From Microbacterium sp. Marseille-Q6648 (GTDB taxonomy: Bacteria; Actinomycetota; Actinomycetes; Actinomycetales; Microbacteriaceae), in assembly GCF_943181415.1 (NCBI RefSeq), contig NZ_CALPBZ010000006.1, positions 62,001 to 126,000 on the forward strand: a DNA stretch of 64,000 bases, written 5' to 3'. Both the position numbers and the translations under genes were made by a program. The notes beneath the pieces are model-generated. The model was not told the DNA's origin and searched no databases. It was given only the letters and a program-made list of their open reading frames with translations. This document shows, piece after piece, positions 1 through 8,804 of the stretch; position 1 is the first letter of the stretch; the number at the start of each line of letters is the position of its first letter.

Positions 1-482
1 TCGAACAGGTCGGCACGGTAGGCGAAGGCCAGGCCGCCGACATCGGTGGGGATGCCGATGATCGATCCGTCCTCGGCGGTGGCCCCGTCGATGGCCCAAT
101 CCAGGTAGCCGTCGCCGATGTCGTCGCCGCCGAGCGTGCGGAGGTCGACGAAGTTGCCGGCGTTCTCGACGAACTTGGGCAGGTCGTCGTTCTGGATCAT
201 GACGAGGTCGGGCACCCGCCCCCCGGCCAGGGCGGCCGTCAGGGCGGTGGCCGTCTCGGTGGTGCTGCCGACCTCGGAGAGCTTCACCTTCGCGTCGGGG
301 TTCTTCTCCAGGTACCGGTCGACCGAGTCCTTCTGGCCGATTCCGGTGAACGACCAGAACTCGAACTCGGCGTTCGGGTCTCCGCCTTCGGAGCCGGAGC
401 CGGAGCCTCCCGAGCATCCGGAGATCAGCAGCGCGAGTGCGCCGACAGCGGCGATGGGCAGGGCCAGTTTGCGACGATTCAC
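1..482 (-). CDS. Sugar ABC transporter substrate-binding lipoprotein (3' part outside window)
   Basis: About 160 N-terminal residues lie in the window and the rest runs off the left edge. I place the start at the GTG at 482, preceded by a GAAGAGGAG ribosome-binding site. The N-terminus is a lipoprotein signal: basic MNRRK, a hydrophobic stretch, then the lipobox LLISGC with Cys23, followed by a Gly/Ser linker. The mature part begins with EFEFWSFTGIGQKDSVDRYL and contains VPDLVMIQND and a GIPTDVGGLAFAYR segment, as in family-1 extracellular solute-binding proteins for sugars. It is divergent from a LacI regulator and a GH95 enzyme, so it probably captures an oligosaccharide for that locus. Permeases would be expected beyond the left edge. 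The substrate is not deducible. Confidence 0.9.
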   Translation of the reverse strand, partial: MNRRKLALPIAAVGALALLISGCSGGSGSGSEGGDPNAEFEFWSFTGIGQKDSVDRYLEKNPDAKVKLSEVGSTTETATALTAALAGGRVPDLVMIQNDDLPKFVENAGNFVDLRTLGGDDIGDGYLDWAIDGATAEDGSIIGIPTDVGGLAFAYRADLF

Positions 483-540
483 AACTGCTCCTCTTCTTCG
501 GGGACATGTGAGTGCGGGAGATGACGGGATCTCGCCGATG

Positions 541-558
541 TGAGAGATCGTTCTCTCA
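541..558. promoter_or_regulatory. Candidate LacI-family operator in the divergent promoter region
   Basis: TGAGAGATCGTTCTCTCA is an inverted repeat with 7-bp arms around a 4-bp centre. It sits 59 bp upstream of the binding-protein start and about 190 bp upstream of the LacI gene. A second small palindrome, CAACGTTG, lies at 581-588. Both are in the only non-coding stretch (483-751) between the two divergent genes, as expected for a site controlling both. Function is inferred. Confidence 0.55.
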
Positions 559-751
559 CCCGCGAGCCAGAGTAGCCATGCAACGTTGAAGAGCACAAGC
601 CCCGTGTCGGAAAACGCTTGTCGCCGACGTCGCCGAGCCGCTTAGGGTAGCGAGAACACGACGAGGCCGACGACGATCGCGGGGACCGTGCAATGATCGA
701 GGTGGTCGTGAGATCGATCTACGGCCGATGTGCATTCTTCGGAGGGGAGCC

Positions 752-1753
752 ATGGCCCGACCCACCATCGTCGACGTCGCCCAGGCTGCGGGCGTCTCAC
801 GCGCCACGGCCGCGCGCGTGCTCGCCGGGGCCACGAACGTCGACCCCGCGATGACGGAGGCCGTGGCGCGCGAGGCCCGACGGCTGGGGTACGAGACCAA
901 CTTCGCCGCGCGCGTGCTGCGTGGCGGAAAAGCCGGGTCGATCGGACTGGTCATCGCCTTCGACGAGCTCGGCAGCCTCAGCGGCACCTTCTTCACCGCC
1001 GTGCTCAAGGGTGCCGCGAAGGGACTGTCCGCCGGCGAGGTGCAGCCGGTTCTGCTTCCCGCCGACCACGAGGACCTCGACCGCATCCCCCGGTTCCTGC
1101 GCTCGGGAGCCCTCGACGGCGTGATCGTCATCCTGCAGCACGAGATCACCCATCTCGTCGAGAGCCTCGCCGACTCCCCCATCCCGGTGGCCTGGGTGGG
1201 CAGGCCGCACGCCGACATCGGCCCCGACCCGATCGTGATCGACTCCGACAACTATGGGGGTGGTGTCCAGGCCGCCCGCGCGCTCATCGAGCGGGGGCGG
1301 CGTTCGATCGGGATCATCACCGGTCCGCTCGATCTCGAGCAGGCCCGCGAGCGAACCCGCGGATGGACCGACGAGCTGGCCCGCCACGGCATCGAGCCCG
1401 GCCCTATCGTCCACGGCGACTTCACCCTCGACAGCGGCACCGCGGCGATGGCGCGCCTGCTGCAACGAGCCCCCGACCTCGACGGGGTCTTCGCGTCGTC
1501 CGACCTCATGGCCGCCGGGGCGATCCGCGTCCTCCAGGCCGCCGGGCGCCGCGTGCCCGCGGACGTGTCGGTCGTCGGCTTCGACGACGTGCTCATCGCC
1601 AGCACATCCGACCCACCGCTCACCACCGTCCGGCAGCCGCTGGAAGAGATGGGCCGCGCGGCGGCCGACACGCTTCTGGCCACGATCCGCGGACTGCCTG
1701 CCGAGAAGGAGCAGCTGCTGCCCACGTCGCTCGTCCGTCGCGAGTCGCTCTGA
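752..1753 (+). CDS. LacI family transcriptional regulator
   Basis: 333 residues, the usual size for LacI/GalR repressors. The start at ATG 752 is chosen because GGAGGGGAG lies just upstream (741-749); an ATG 24 bp earlier has no such site. Residues 5-26 (TIVDVAQAAGVSRATAARVL) form the LacI helix-turn-helix. The hinge and a periplasmic-binding-protein-like effector domain follow, with GSIGLVIAF, the GGVQAARALIERG region and VSVVGFDDVLIAS, all LacI hallmarks. The stop is 1 base from the next start, so it is probably co-transcribed with the nucleoside-hydrolase-like gene and the GH95 gene. It probably represses this catabolic operon and the divergent binding protein through the palindrome at 541-558. 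The ligand is unknown. Confidence 0.92.
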   Translation: MARPTIVDVAQAAGVSRATAARVLAGATNVDPAMTEAVAREARRLGYETNFAARVLRGGKAGSIGLVIAFDELGSLSGTFFTAVLKGAAKGLSAGEVQPVLLPADHEDLDRIPRFLRSGALDGVIVILQHEITHLVESLADSPIPVAWVGRPHADIGPDPIVIDSDNYGGGVQAARALIERGRRSIGIITGPLDLEQARERTRGWTDELARHGIEPGPIVHGDFTLDSGTAAMARLLQRAPDLDGVFASSDLMAAGAIRVLQAAGRRVPADVSVVGFDDVLIASTSDPPLTTVRQPLEEMGRAAADTLLATIRGLPAEKEQLLPTSLVRRESL

Positions 1754-1754
1754 C

Positions 1755-2636
1755 ATGCCGCTTCCCCCGCACAAGGTGCTCATCAGTACGGATGCCGCGA
1801 ACGAGGTCGACGACCAGTTCGCCGTCGTGCATGCTCTGCTCTCGCCCGTCCTCGACGTACGGGGGATCCTGCCCGCCCACTTCGGACGAGAGGGCAGCCG
1901 CGCCGAATCCCGTGCCGAGGTCGACCTCCTGCACTCCCTGCTCGGAGCCGCCGGGCGCGCTGTCGTCGCCGACGGCGCGGACGCGGCACTGCCGGACGAG
2001 CGGACGCCGCGCCCGTCGGAGGCCTCGGCCCTGATCCGGCGCGAAGCGCGGTCCGACGACCGGCGCCTGCGCATTGCGGTGCTGGGCCCCCTCACCGACG
2101 TCGCATCAGCACTCCTCGAGGACCCGGCACTCGTCGACGCCGACCCGCTGGTCGTGTGGATCGGCGGCCCGCCGTATGAGGGCGTGGTCGGGTACTCGCC
2201 CGAGTTCAATCTGTCGAACGACGTCGCCGCGGCCAACGCGGTGATGGCCTCGGGGGTCGACGTCTGGCAGGTTCCGATGCCCGTCTACACGATGATCGGG
2301 GTCGGTCACGCCGAGCTCGTCGAACGCCTCGGCGGCACAGGAGAGCTCGCGGACTACTTGGTCGAGCGCGTCATCGCCTTCAACGCGCAGGTCGATTACG
2401 GGCCCATGGACCACCGCTCGCTCGGCGACAGCCCGGCCATCGGCGCGTTGCTCAACCCGCTCGGCGCGCGGTGGAGCCTGCGTCCGCCGCCGCGGTTCAA
2501 CACGGACAGCGAGGTGATCGGCACGATCGACACGTCACGTCGCATCCGCGTGTGCGAGGCCGTCGACACCCGCTGGCTCATCGAGGACATGTTCGCCAAG
2601 CTGCGGGCGTTCGGCCGCGGCGACGAGGGCCGATGA
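1755..2636 (+). CDS. Nucleoside hydrolase-like protein (NEVDDQ type)
   Basis: 293 residues starting at the ATG one base after the LacI stop. Residues 11-20 (STDAANEVDD) correspond to the calcium-binding aspartate cluster of inosine-uridine hydrolases, but in the variant form with two extra residues also seen in DUF1593-type relatives. LGPLTDVASALL and the EFNLSNDVAAANAV segment match the family's substrate-side loops. Members of the fold cleave N-glycosidic or related bonds of ribosides. The gene overlaps the following GH95 gene by ATGA, so the two are translationally coupled. That pairing suggests it processes a sugar released by the fucosidase-type enzyme rather than taking part in nucleoside salvage. 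The fold assignment is fairly safe; the substrate is not known. Confidence 0.8.
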   Translation: MPLPPHKVLISTDAANEVDDQFAVVHALLSPVLDVRGILPAHFGREGSRAESRAEVDLLHSLLGAAGRAVVADGADAALPDERTPRPSEASALIRREARSDDRRLRIAVLGPLTDVASALLEDPALVDADPLVVWIGGPPYEGVVGYSPEFNLSNDVAAANAVMASGVDVWQVPMPVYTMIGVGHAELVERLGGTGELADYLVERVIAFNAQVDYGPMDHRSLGDSPAIGALLNPLGARWSLRPPPRFNTDSEVIGTIDTSRRIRVCEAVDTRWLIEDMFAKLRAFGRGDEGR

Positions 2637-5017
2637 CCGGCGACATGCAGACACACGCCATGCCGTCCGGCGACACCCGGACGGGCGGTGCCCGGACGGC
2701 GGGCCCCCCGGCATCCGATACCGCGTTCGAGACGCGCACGGCGGCGCCGACCTGGGAGGACGGCCTGCTCACGGGCAGCGGCCGCGTCGGCGCGCTGGTC
2801 TACGGGCCGCCCGACCGCCTGACGGTGACCCTCGCCCACGAGCGCTTCTTCATCCCCGCCAACCCCCGGCCGGCCGCACCGGATCTGCGACCGGCGCTCC
2901 CCGCGATCCGCGCGGCTCTTCTCGCCGGAGACCCGGATGCCGCCGCCGGATTCTCGCGAGCGCTCGGCGACGCCGGGTTCGAACACCTGGTCTGGACCGA
3001 CCCGCTCGGGATGTGCGCGGCGCTGGCGCTGCGCCCCGGCATCCCGCTCGATCAGACCCGGCGGAGCATGGACCCCGCCGCCGGTGTGGTCGGAGTGGAC
3101 GCCCGCACCGCCGAGGGGGCCGGGGTCCACGTGCGGGTGGTCGCGCCGCGCGGCTACGACACGGTGTGGGTGTCGCTGTCGGCCGAGGTCGAGCTGACGT
3201 GGGACCTGACGCTCTCGCTCGAGGTCGACGGCACCCCCGCCGCGTCGTTCGCGCCGGACTACACCGGTGCGGTCTCGGCCCGCCCGCGTGCGGGCGACCC
3301 CGGGCGCCTCGACGTCGTCGGTCCCGACGACACGGTGATCGCGACCACCCGGGCGTCGGGCGGGTGGCACCGCGAGGGCGAGCACGACGCAGCGATCCGG
3401 TCGACCGTCCGCGTCACTCCCGATGCGCCCGCGCTGCTGCGCCTGGACGTCACGGTCGCCGGGCATGCCGCGCGTCCGGCTCCGGATGCCGCGTGGGCCG
3501 ACGTGCGGGCGAGCCAGACCCTTCCGCACCGTGAACTCGTCGCGGCGTCCGGGCTCGCCCTCGAGGCACCGAGCGCGCCCGAGCCGGTCGAAGACCTGTG
3601 GAACCGTGCGCGGACCGGCGATGCGCGGGCGCTGCGCCGTGCGACCGACATCGCGTATCTCAGCGGACGCGCGCACACGATCGCGGCGACGGGCGAGCTG
3701 CCCGCGACGCTGCAGGGCGTCTGGCAGGGAACCTTCACCCCGGCGTGGTCGGCCGACTACACCTTGAACGGGAACGTGCAGAACGGCACGCTGGCCCCGC
3801 TGATCCCGACCGGCACACCCGACCTCGCCCGCGGCATCCTGAATCTGGTGCTTCCCCACCTGGCGGACTTCCGCGCGAACGCCGCCCGCGTCTTCGACGC
3901 CGACGGGATGCTGCTGCCGAGCAGGATGTCGACCCACGGTGCCGCGAACCACGCGAACGGCGACTTCCCCCACGTGTTCTGGACCGGCTGCGGGGGCTGG
4001 ATCCTGCGGATCGCCGCGGACCTGGTCGCCACCACCGGCGACCGCTCGCTGGTCGACGACCGCCTGTGGGCGCTGGCCGAAGGGGTGCTGCGCTTCGCCG
4101 AGACGGCGCTCATCCGCGACGGCGATCATGCGCGGCTGGTGCCGAACTACTCTCCCGAGAACACCCCCGGCGGCGCCGGCGCACCGCTCGCGGCCGACAG
4201 CACGATGGACGTCGCGGTGCTGCGCGACGCCGCGCGCGCCACCGCACTGCTCGGGAGGGCCCGCGGCGACGACGCGCTCGACGATCGATGGGCGCGCGTC
4301 GTCGAGCTGCTGCCGGAGTATCGCGTTGCCGGTGACGGCACGCTGGCCGAGTGGATCGCACCCGGGTACGACGAACAGCTCGCCCATCGCCATGTCTCGC
4401 AGCTGTACCCGCTCTGGTACGACCCTGATGCCGCGTTCCTCGGCGACTCCGCTTCCGCCCGTGCGCTTAGGGATGCTGCGGGCGAGACCATCCGCCGCAA
4501 GCTCGCGTGGCGGGCGGAGGACCCCGGGCCGCCTCCCGGCAGGGGTGAGATGGCGTTCGGTCTGGCGCAGCTCGGGTTGGCCGCCGCCGCGCTCGGGGAT
4601 GCGGCATCCGCTCATTCGTGTGTGCGCACGCTCGTGCTCGATCACTGGCAGCCCGCGCTGACGACGACCCACGACAACGGGCGCATCTTCAACCTCGACG
4701 CGTCGGGGGCGCTGCCGGCAGTTGTGGCGGCGATGCTGCTCGGCTCGTCTATCGGCGAGCTGCGTCTTCTGCCCGCGCTGCTCGACGAATGGCCGCGGGG
4801 CGAGGTGACCGGGCTCCGTGCGCGGGGTGGAATCATCGTCGACCGCCTGACCTGGGACGACGTCGGCGCCGAGGTCGAGCTTCGGATGCTGCCCGAGGCG
4901 CGGTGGCTGAATCCGACCGGCGAGGTGACGCTTCGACCCGGGTCGGGGTTCGCCGTCGACGGCCCCTCGCGGGTGACGGTGGACGACACCCGCACCGTTC
5001 GCCTGCGCCGGCGGTGA
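2633..5017 (+). CDS. Glycoside hydrolase family 95 (alpha-L-fucosidase type)
   Basis: 794 residues, normal for GH95, starting at the ATG that overlaps the previous stop (ATGA). An N-terminal beta-sandwich (about residues 35-270) precedes the alpha-toroid catalytic domain. The paired asparagines of the family are in LNGNVQNG (N379, N381), the probable general acid is E509 in NYSPEN, and D689 in NLDASGALPA matches the conserved aspartate of the C-terminal motif. RHVSQLYPLW is also typical. GH95 enzymes are inverting alpha-1,2-L-fucosidases or alpha-L-galactosidases. No signal peptide is seen, so it should act on imported oligosaccharides in the cytoplasm. DASG replaces the more common DGNFG-like string, which may reflect a different substrate. 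Confidence 0.9.
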   Translation: MTGDMQTHAMPSGDTRTGGARTAGPPASDTAFETRTAAPTWEDGLLTGSGRVGALVYGPPDRLTVTLAHERFFIPANPRPAAPDLRPALPAIRAALLAGDPDAAAGFSRALGDAGFEHLVWTDPLGMCAALALRPGIPLDQTRRSMDPAAGVVGVDARTAEGAGVHVRVVAPRGYDTVWVSLSAEVELTWDLTLSLEVDGTPAASFAPDYTGAVSARPRAGDPGRLDVVGPDDTVIATTRASGGWHREGEHDAAIRSTVRVTPDAPALLRLDVTVAGHAARPAPDAAWADVRASQTLPHRELVAASGLALEAPSAPEPVEDLWNRARTGDARALRRATDIAYLSGRAHTIAATGELPATLQGVWQGTFTPAWSADYTLNGNVQNGTLAPLIPTGTPDLARGILNLVLPHLADFRANAARVFDADGMLLPSRMSTHGAANHANGDFPHVFWTGCGGWILRIAADLVATTGDRSLVDDRLWALAEGVLRFAETALIRDGDHARLVPNYSPENTPGGAGAPLAADSTMDVAVLRDAARATALLGRARGDDALDDRWARVVELLPEYRVAGDGTLAEWIAPGYDEQLAHRHVSQLYPLWYDPDAAFLGDSASARALRDAAGETIRRKLAWRAEDPGPPPGRGEMAFGLAQLGLAAAALGDAASAHSCVRTLVLDHWQPALTTTHDNGRIFNLDASGALPAVVAAMLLGSSIGELRLLPALLDEWPRGEVTGLRARGGIIVDRLTWDDVGAEVELRMLPEARWLNPTGEVTLRPGSGFAVDGPSRVTVDDTRTVRLRRR

Positions 5018-5051
5018 CCCCGACGGCGACGCTGACGGGCGACACGTGACG

Positions 5052-5086
5052 CGGGCACGGATGCCGCGGCTCGCCGCTCCTGCCCG
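5052..5086 (+). terminator. Possible nested hairpin after the GH95 operon
   Basis: CGGGCA (5052-5057) pairs with TGCCCG (5081-5086), and inside it GCGG pairs with CCGC. It lies 34 bp after the GH95 stop and before the next gene. There is no T-run, so this is a weak call. Confidence 0.3.
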
Positions 5087-5116
5087 GTGAGAAGCGCGCT
5101 CGTCTACGCTGGAACG

Positions 5117-5908
5117 ATGGCGCCGACCACCGATGGAGGATCATCGGAGTCTGCGACGCCCACCGACCCGAACGACGCCGCCTGGAGACGATTCCTCGCC
5201 GGCGAGCAGTCGGGAAGCGACGAGATCTGCACCCTCTACGGGCCGCTCGTGGGCGCTCCGGGCCGCGTCGCGATCGGCCAGCTCGGGCAGAGCCTCGACG
5301 GTTTCATCGCCGCGCGCACCGGCGACGCGTGCTTCGTCACAGGCGAAGCGGACCGCCGGCATCTGCACCGGCTGCGTGCCCTCGTCGACGCCGTGGTGAT
5401 CGGGTGGCGGACCGTCCGCAACGACGACCCGCGGCTGACCGTCCGCGCCGTCGAGGGCGGAAACCCGGCCCGCGTCGTGCTCGACCCCGAGGCGCGGATG
5501 CCGCGCACGTCGGGAATCCTCCACGACGGCGCCGCGCCGACCCTGTGGGTCGTGGATGCCGGCACCGCCGTCGACGAGCCGATCGCCGACCACGTGCAGG
5601 TCATCCGCGTCGACGACCTGCGCGAGCGGCCGCCGAGCGATCTGCTCGACCTTCTCGCGGCGCGCGGACTCGAGCGCGTGCTCATCGAGGGCGGAGGCGT
5701 GACCATCTCGCGATTCGTGCAGGCCCGCGCGCTGGACTGGCTCTACCTCACCACCGCGCCGATGCTCATCGGAGACGGCATCCCCGGCATCCGATTCGAC
5801 GGCGAAGACCGCCTGGCCGACGCCCTACGTGGCCGGGTCCGCCGCTTCACGCTCGGCGACGACATCTGCACGGAGTTCGATTTCGGCTCGGCGAGCACGA
5901 CGGCGTGA
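5117..5908 (+). CDS. RibD C-terminal-type pyrimidine reductase
   Basis: 263 residues from ATG 5117. The C-terminal 200 residues are a RibD_C (dihydrofolate-reductase-like) domain: GQLGQSLDGFIA near residue 55, VIGWRTVRNDDPRLTVR near 95-111 (NADPH/substrate loop) and VLIEGGGVTISRF near 190. Family members reduce the ribosyl side chain of pyrimidines in riboflavin synthesis or act on related folates and pterins. The deaminase half of true RibD is absent. The gene is not next to other rib genes but converges on a cluster with a 6-PTPS homologue, so it may act on a pterin-like intermediate. Its 3' end overlaps the convergent flippase-like gene by 84 bp. Confidence 0.82.
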   Translation: MAPTTDGGSSESATPTDPNDAAWRRFLAGEQSGSDEICTLYGPLVGAPGRVAIGQLGQSLDGFIAARTGDACFVTGEADRRHLHRLRALVDAVVIGWRTVRNDDPRLTVRAVEGGNPARVVLDPEARMPRTSGILHDGAAPTLWVVDAGTAVDEPIADHVQVIRVDDLRERPPSDLLDLLAARGLERVLIEGGGVTISRFVQARALDWLYLTTAPMLIGDGIPGIRFDGEDRLADALRGRVRRFTLGDDICTEFDFGSASTTA

Positions 5909-6910
5909 CCGCGCCCGTCGCAGCTCGCGCACGCGCGGGGCGAAGCGCGCGGCGACGACGACCGCTCCGGGAAGCGTCGAGCACAGGGCCAGGATGCCGT
6001 ACCCGACCGACACGGTGACACCGAGCCCGGGAGCCAGACCCGCCAAGCCGAACGCCCACGCCGCCGCGGCCTCGCGCGTGCCCCAGCCGCCGACGCCGAT
6101 CGGCACCGACATGCCCGCGATCGCGATCGACGCCAGAGCAGGGGCCTGACCCAGCGGCGCGGCCGGCGCGAGCGCGATCATCGCGACGACGAAGATCCCC
6201 GCGAAAGCGGCCCAGCCCGCGATCGAGAGCAGCACGACGCGCAGAAGTTCGCCGGCGGACAGCGGCCGCAGCCACCGCCAGGCGACCCCGACCGCGGCGA
6301 GCGCGATCGCGAGGCAGACCGCGGCGCCCGGAAGAGACAGCGGCACGAGGGCGACGGTGGCGGCGGCAAAGACCACGGCGGTGCCGACGAGTCGCTCGGC
6401 CGCGATCGCGGCGAAGGCGCTGGCCAGCGCGCGGCGGCCGGCGCTCACCGTCGCGTCGCTGCTGTCGTCCGCTCCGCGGACGAGGTCGCCGGCGAGGCCC
6501 CCGGGCAGCACGCTGTTGAGGAACGCAGCCTGCCAGCAGCGGGCGATGGCGGGTCCGGTGTCGATGCGGATCGCGTGGTGGCGGGCGACCGTGCGCCACC
6601 GCAGCGCCTGCGCGACGACGCCGGCGCCGCCGAGCGCGATGCCGATCGGGAACGCCCACCACGGCAGCGCCGACACGGCGTGCACGATGGGGTCGGGTCC
6701 CCAGCGCCAGATGACGAAGGCGAGCAGCCCGACCGTCACCGCGACCTGCGCGAGCGACACGACGATGAGGCGCCGCCGGCCGGGGCGCGCGGTGGTGTCG
6801 TCGGTCCGGCCCGTGCCGGGTCGGCGGCGGAGCCGGGGCGGCCGTTCGGCGGGCGCGGCGGTGCCGTCGGACCGTCGATGGCGGCTCGTGCGTGGGGAGG
6901 TCTCCGTCAC
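5825..6910 (-). CDS. Lysylphosphatidylglycerol synthase TM-type (UPF0104) membrane protein
   Basis: 361 residues from the GTG at 6910, which overlaps the upstream methyltransferase stop as GTGA; this coupling decides the start. A basic N-terminal region of about 50 residues is followed by about eight hydrophobic segments. RWRTVARHH, FLNSVLPGGLAGDLVRGADD and MSVPIGVGGWGTREAAAAWA are the family's characteristic loops, shared with AglD and flippase-like transmembrane proteins. Such proteins are often encoded beside glycosyltransferases and may move lipid-linked sugars or lipids. The last 28 codons overlap the convergent reductase gene. It is the last gene of the minus-strand cluster. The exact substrate is unknown. 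Confidence 0.82.
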   Translation of the reverse strand: MTETSPRTSRHRRSDGTAAPAERPPRLRRRPGTGRTDDTTARPGRRRLIVVSLAQVAVTVGLLAFVIWRWGPDPIVHAVSALPWWAFPIGIALGGAGVVAQALRWRTVARHHAIRIDTGPAIARCWQAAFLNSVLPGGLAGDLVRGADDSSDATVSAGRRALASAFAAIAAERLVGTAVVFAAATVALVPLSLPGAAVCLAIALAAVGVAWRWLRPLSAGELLRVVLLSIAGWAAFAGIFVVAMIALAPAAPLGQAPALASIAIAGMSVPIGVGGWGTREAAAAWAFGLAGLAPGLGVTVSVGYGILALCSTLPGAVVVAARFAPRVRELRRARSRRRARRAEIELRADVVAEREAADPAT

Positions 6911-7752
6911 GGCGCTGTCGTCCCTGAGCTCGCGCCGGTCACCGCTGTACCGGGCAGGCACCGGATGTCGGCGTGCCCGACGCGCACGGTGAGGGCGCCG
7001 GCGTCGACGTCGGACTCCCGAGCCGCCAGCCACTCGGCCGCGAGGGTGGCGAGCGCGGCATCGTGCTCGACGGCCGCGGCGGCGCGGTCGGCGAGGTAGC
7101 GGCGCACGAGCGGGGCCTCACCCGTCGCCGCGAGCCGCCACGGCGTCTCGACCACATCGACTCGACACCCCCGGCCCCGCAGAAGGTCGGCCATGTGCGC
7201 GGCGGCGTCGGGCCCGAGGATGCCGTCGCGGCGCTGGTGGGCGTCGAAGGCGTCGGTGATCGCGGCATCGCCGGGGTGCGACGGGTCGATCGCCACCTCG
7301 CCGGTGACGCTCAGGCTCAACAGGGCGACGCCGCCGGCGCGGACGATCGCGTCGGTCAGGACCGCGGCATCCTCTGGGGTCAGCAGATCGAGCAGAGCGG
7401 CGCACGTGATGAGCGCGGACTCGTCGCCCGAGACCACCTCGCCCAGCTCGCCCAGCGGCGCCACCCGGCGGGTCACCTCGACCACCTCACGGGGGACGTC
7501 GGCATCGACGGCGTCGATGAGCGCGGCGTCGTGATCGACGAGCACCCACCGCTGTGCGAACGGCAGCCGCGACGCCAGCCACGCCAGGTTGGACCCGGTG
7601 CCGGCGCCCACGTCCACGATCTGCACGACCCGGCCTTCCGCCGCGAGGGCGGGGGCGAGGTCGGCGAGCAGCGGCGCACTGGCCTCTCGCGCGCGGTGGT
7701 CGGCGGCGCGGCGCAGGGTCAGCCAGTCGGCGGCGACGGGGCGGGTCACCAT
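6907..7752 (-). CDS. Class I SAM-dependent methyltransferase
   Basis: 281 residues from the ATG at 7752, which overlaps the glycosyltransferase stop (ATGGTGA). Motif I is clear at residues 46-58 (VDVGAGTGSNLAW), followed by VLVDHDAALI (acidic ribose-binding position). ITCAALLDLLTPED lies where the family's substrate pocket sits. The C-terminal half (GPDAAAHMADLLRGRGCRVDVVETPWRLA) resembles methyltransferases acting on small molecules rather than on RNA. It is translationally coupled on both sides, to the GT4 gene before it and the flippase-like gene after it, so it probably methylates the same metabolite. The acceptor is unknown. Confidence 0.85.
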   Translation of the reverse strand: MVTRPVAADWLTLRRAADHRAREASAPLLADLAPALAAEGRVVQIVDVGAGTGSNLAWLASRLPFAQRWVLVDHDAALIDAVDADVPREVVEVTRRVAPLGELGEVVSGDESALITCAALLDLLTPEDAAVLTDAIVRAGGVALLSLSVTGEVAIDPSHPGDAAITDAFDAHQRRDGILGPDAAAHMADLLRGRGCRVDVVETPWRLAATGEAPLVRRYLADRAAAAVEHDAALATLAAEWLAARESDVDAGALTVRVGHADIRCLPGTAVTGASSGTTAP

Positions 7753-8771
7753 GCCAGCGCCCCCCTGAGCTCCTTCGCTGCGTCGGGCCATGTCCGGAGT
7801 CTAGATCGCGCCAGACGGGCCCGGCTCCGCCAGGCATCACGCAGTTCGGGGTCGGCGAGCCATCGCGAGAGCAGCGCCGACCACGCCTCGGGGTCGCGCG
7901 GGTCGAGCACGGCGCCGGGCAGCCCATCCGGTCCGCGCCCGGCCGACAGGGCTTCGACGGCTCCGGTTCCCGAGGGGACGAGGGCCGGGATGCCGCGCGC
8001 CAAAGCCTCGGTCACGACCATGCCGTAGGTCTCGGTCAACGACGGCAGGAGCAGCAGGTCGACCCGGCGCCACAGGCGTTCGAGGTCGTCTCCGGTCACC
8101 GCCCCGGTCACATCGGCGCGGCCCGGGCCGAGGTCGCCGGCGGCGCGGTCGACCTGCCCCGCATACCCGGGGTCGGCGTGACGGGGTCCGGCGACGGACA
8201 CGCTCCACGCCAGGTCGGTGAGGGGGAGCAGCGCCTCGAGCGCCCCGACGGCGTTCTTGCGCGGGGTGAGCGAGCCCAGGATCAGCATCCGTGGCGGGAT
8301 GCTGCCGGCGGCGATCGGTGCGGCGGTGACGCCGGGCGCGACGACCGCGGCCTCGACTCCGTACCGGCGGCGCAGGTCGTCGCGCGCCCACGCGCTCGTG
8401 CACACCACGGCGTCGGCGACGGTCACGGCGGCGCGCTCACGGCGCGCGAGGTCGGCGGCCTCGTCGTCGCCGAGTCCGGTTTCGGCAGGGAGGGGCAGGT
8501 GCACGAGGATCGATATCCGGATGCCGTCAGCCACGGCATCCGCGATCTCGTCGGGCGCGGCGCAGGCGACGATGCCGTCGACGAGCACGTCTGGGGCGGT
8601 GCGCAGCGCTGCCGCGAGCGCTTCGAGGTCCTCCGGACGCGGCCGCGGCCATGACCCGGGCACCGCGGTTTCGGCGATGGCGAGGCCGTCGGCGCGCAGG
8701 GCCTCGAGCAGGTGCGCGTTGTAGAGGGAGCCGCCGCTCGGGCCGCCGAGGTCGCCGGGGACCATCAGCAC
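7746..8771 (-). CDS. Glycosyltransferase family 4 protein
   Basis: 341 residues. I use the GTG at 8771, 33 bp after the 6-PTPS homologue; an earlier start cannot be excluded. The N-terminus carries the GT-B nucleotide-sugar loop GDLGGPSGGSLYN. The C-terminal domain has GSLTPRKNAVGALEAL and LLLPSLTETYGMVVTEALA, the E-x7-E signature of retaining GT4 enzymes. VLVDGIVACAAPDE and SILVHLPLPAETGL lie between. GT4 enzymes transfer sugars to lipids, polysaccharides or small molecules. Its stop overlaps the methyltransferase start. In this cluster it probably glycosylates the product of the pterin-type steps; donor and acceptor are not deducible. Confidence 0.87.
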   Translation of the reverse strand: MLMVPGDLGGPSGGSLYNAHLLEALRADGLAIAETAVPGSWPRPRPEDLEALAAALRTAPDVLVDGIVACAAPDEIADAVADGIRISILVHLPLPAETGLGDDEAADLARRERAAVTVADAVVCTSAWARDDLRRRYGVEAAVVAPGVTAAPIAAGSIPPRMLILGSLTPRKNAVGALEALLPLTDLAWSVSVAGPRHADPGYAGQVDRAAGDLGPGRADVTGAVTGDDLERLWRRVDLLLLPSLTETYGMVVTEALARGIPALVPSGTGAVEALSAGRGPDGLPGAVLDPRDPEAWSALLSRWLADPELRDAWRSRARLARSRLRTWPDAAKELRGALAW

Positions 8772-8804
8772 GCGGGGGGTGCGGGTGCGGGGGCGGGCGG
8801 AGCG

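Noticed and set aside
2396-4672. A 758-codon open frame on the minus strand opposite the GH95 gene
   Set aside because: It is an Arg/Gly-rich shadow of a gene with clear GH95 motifs.
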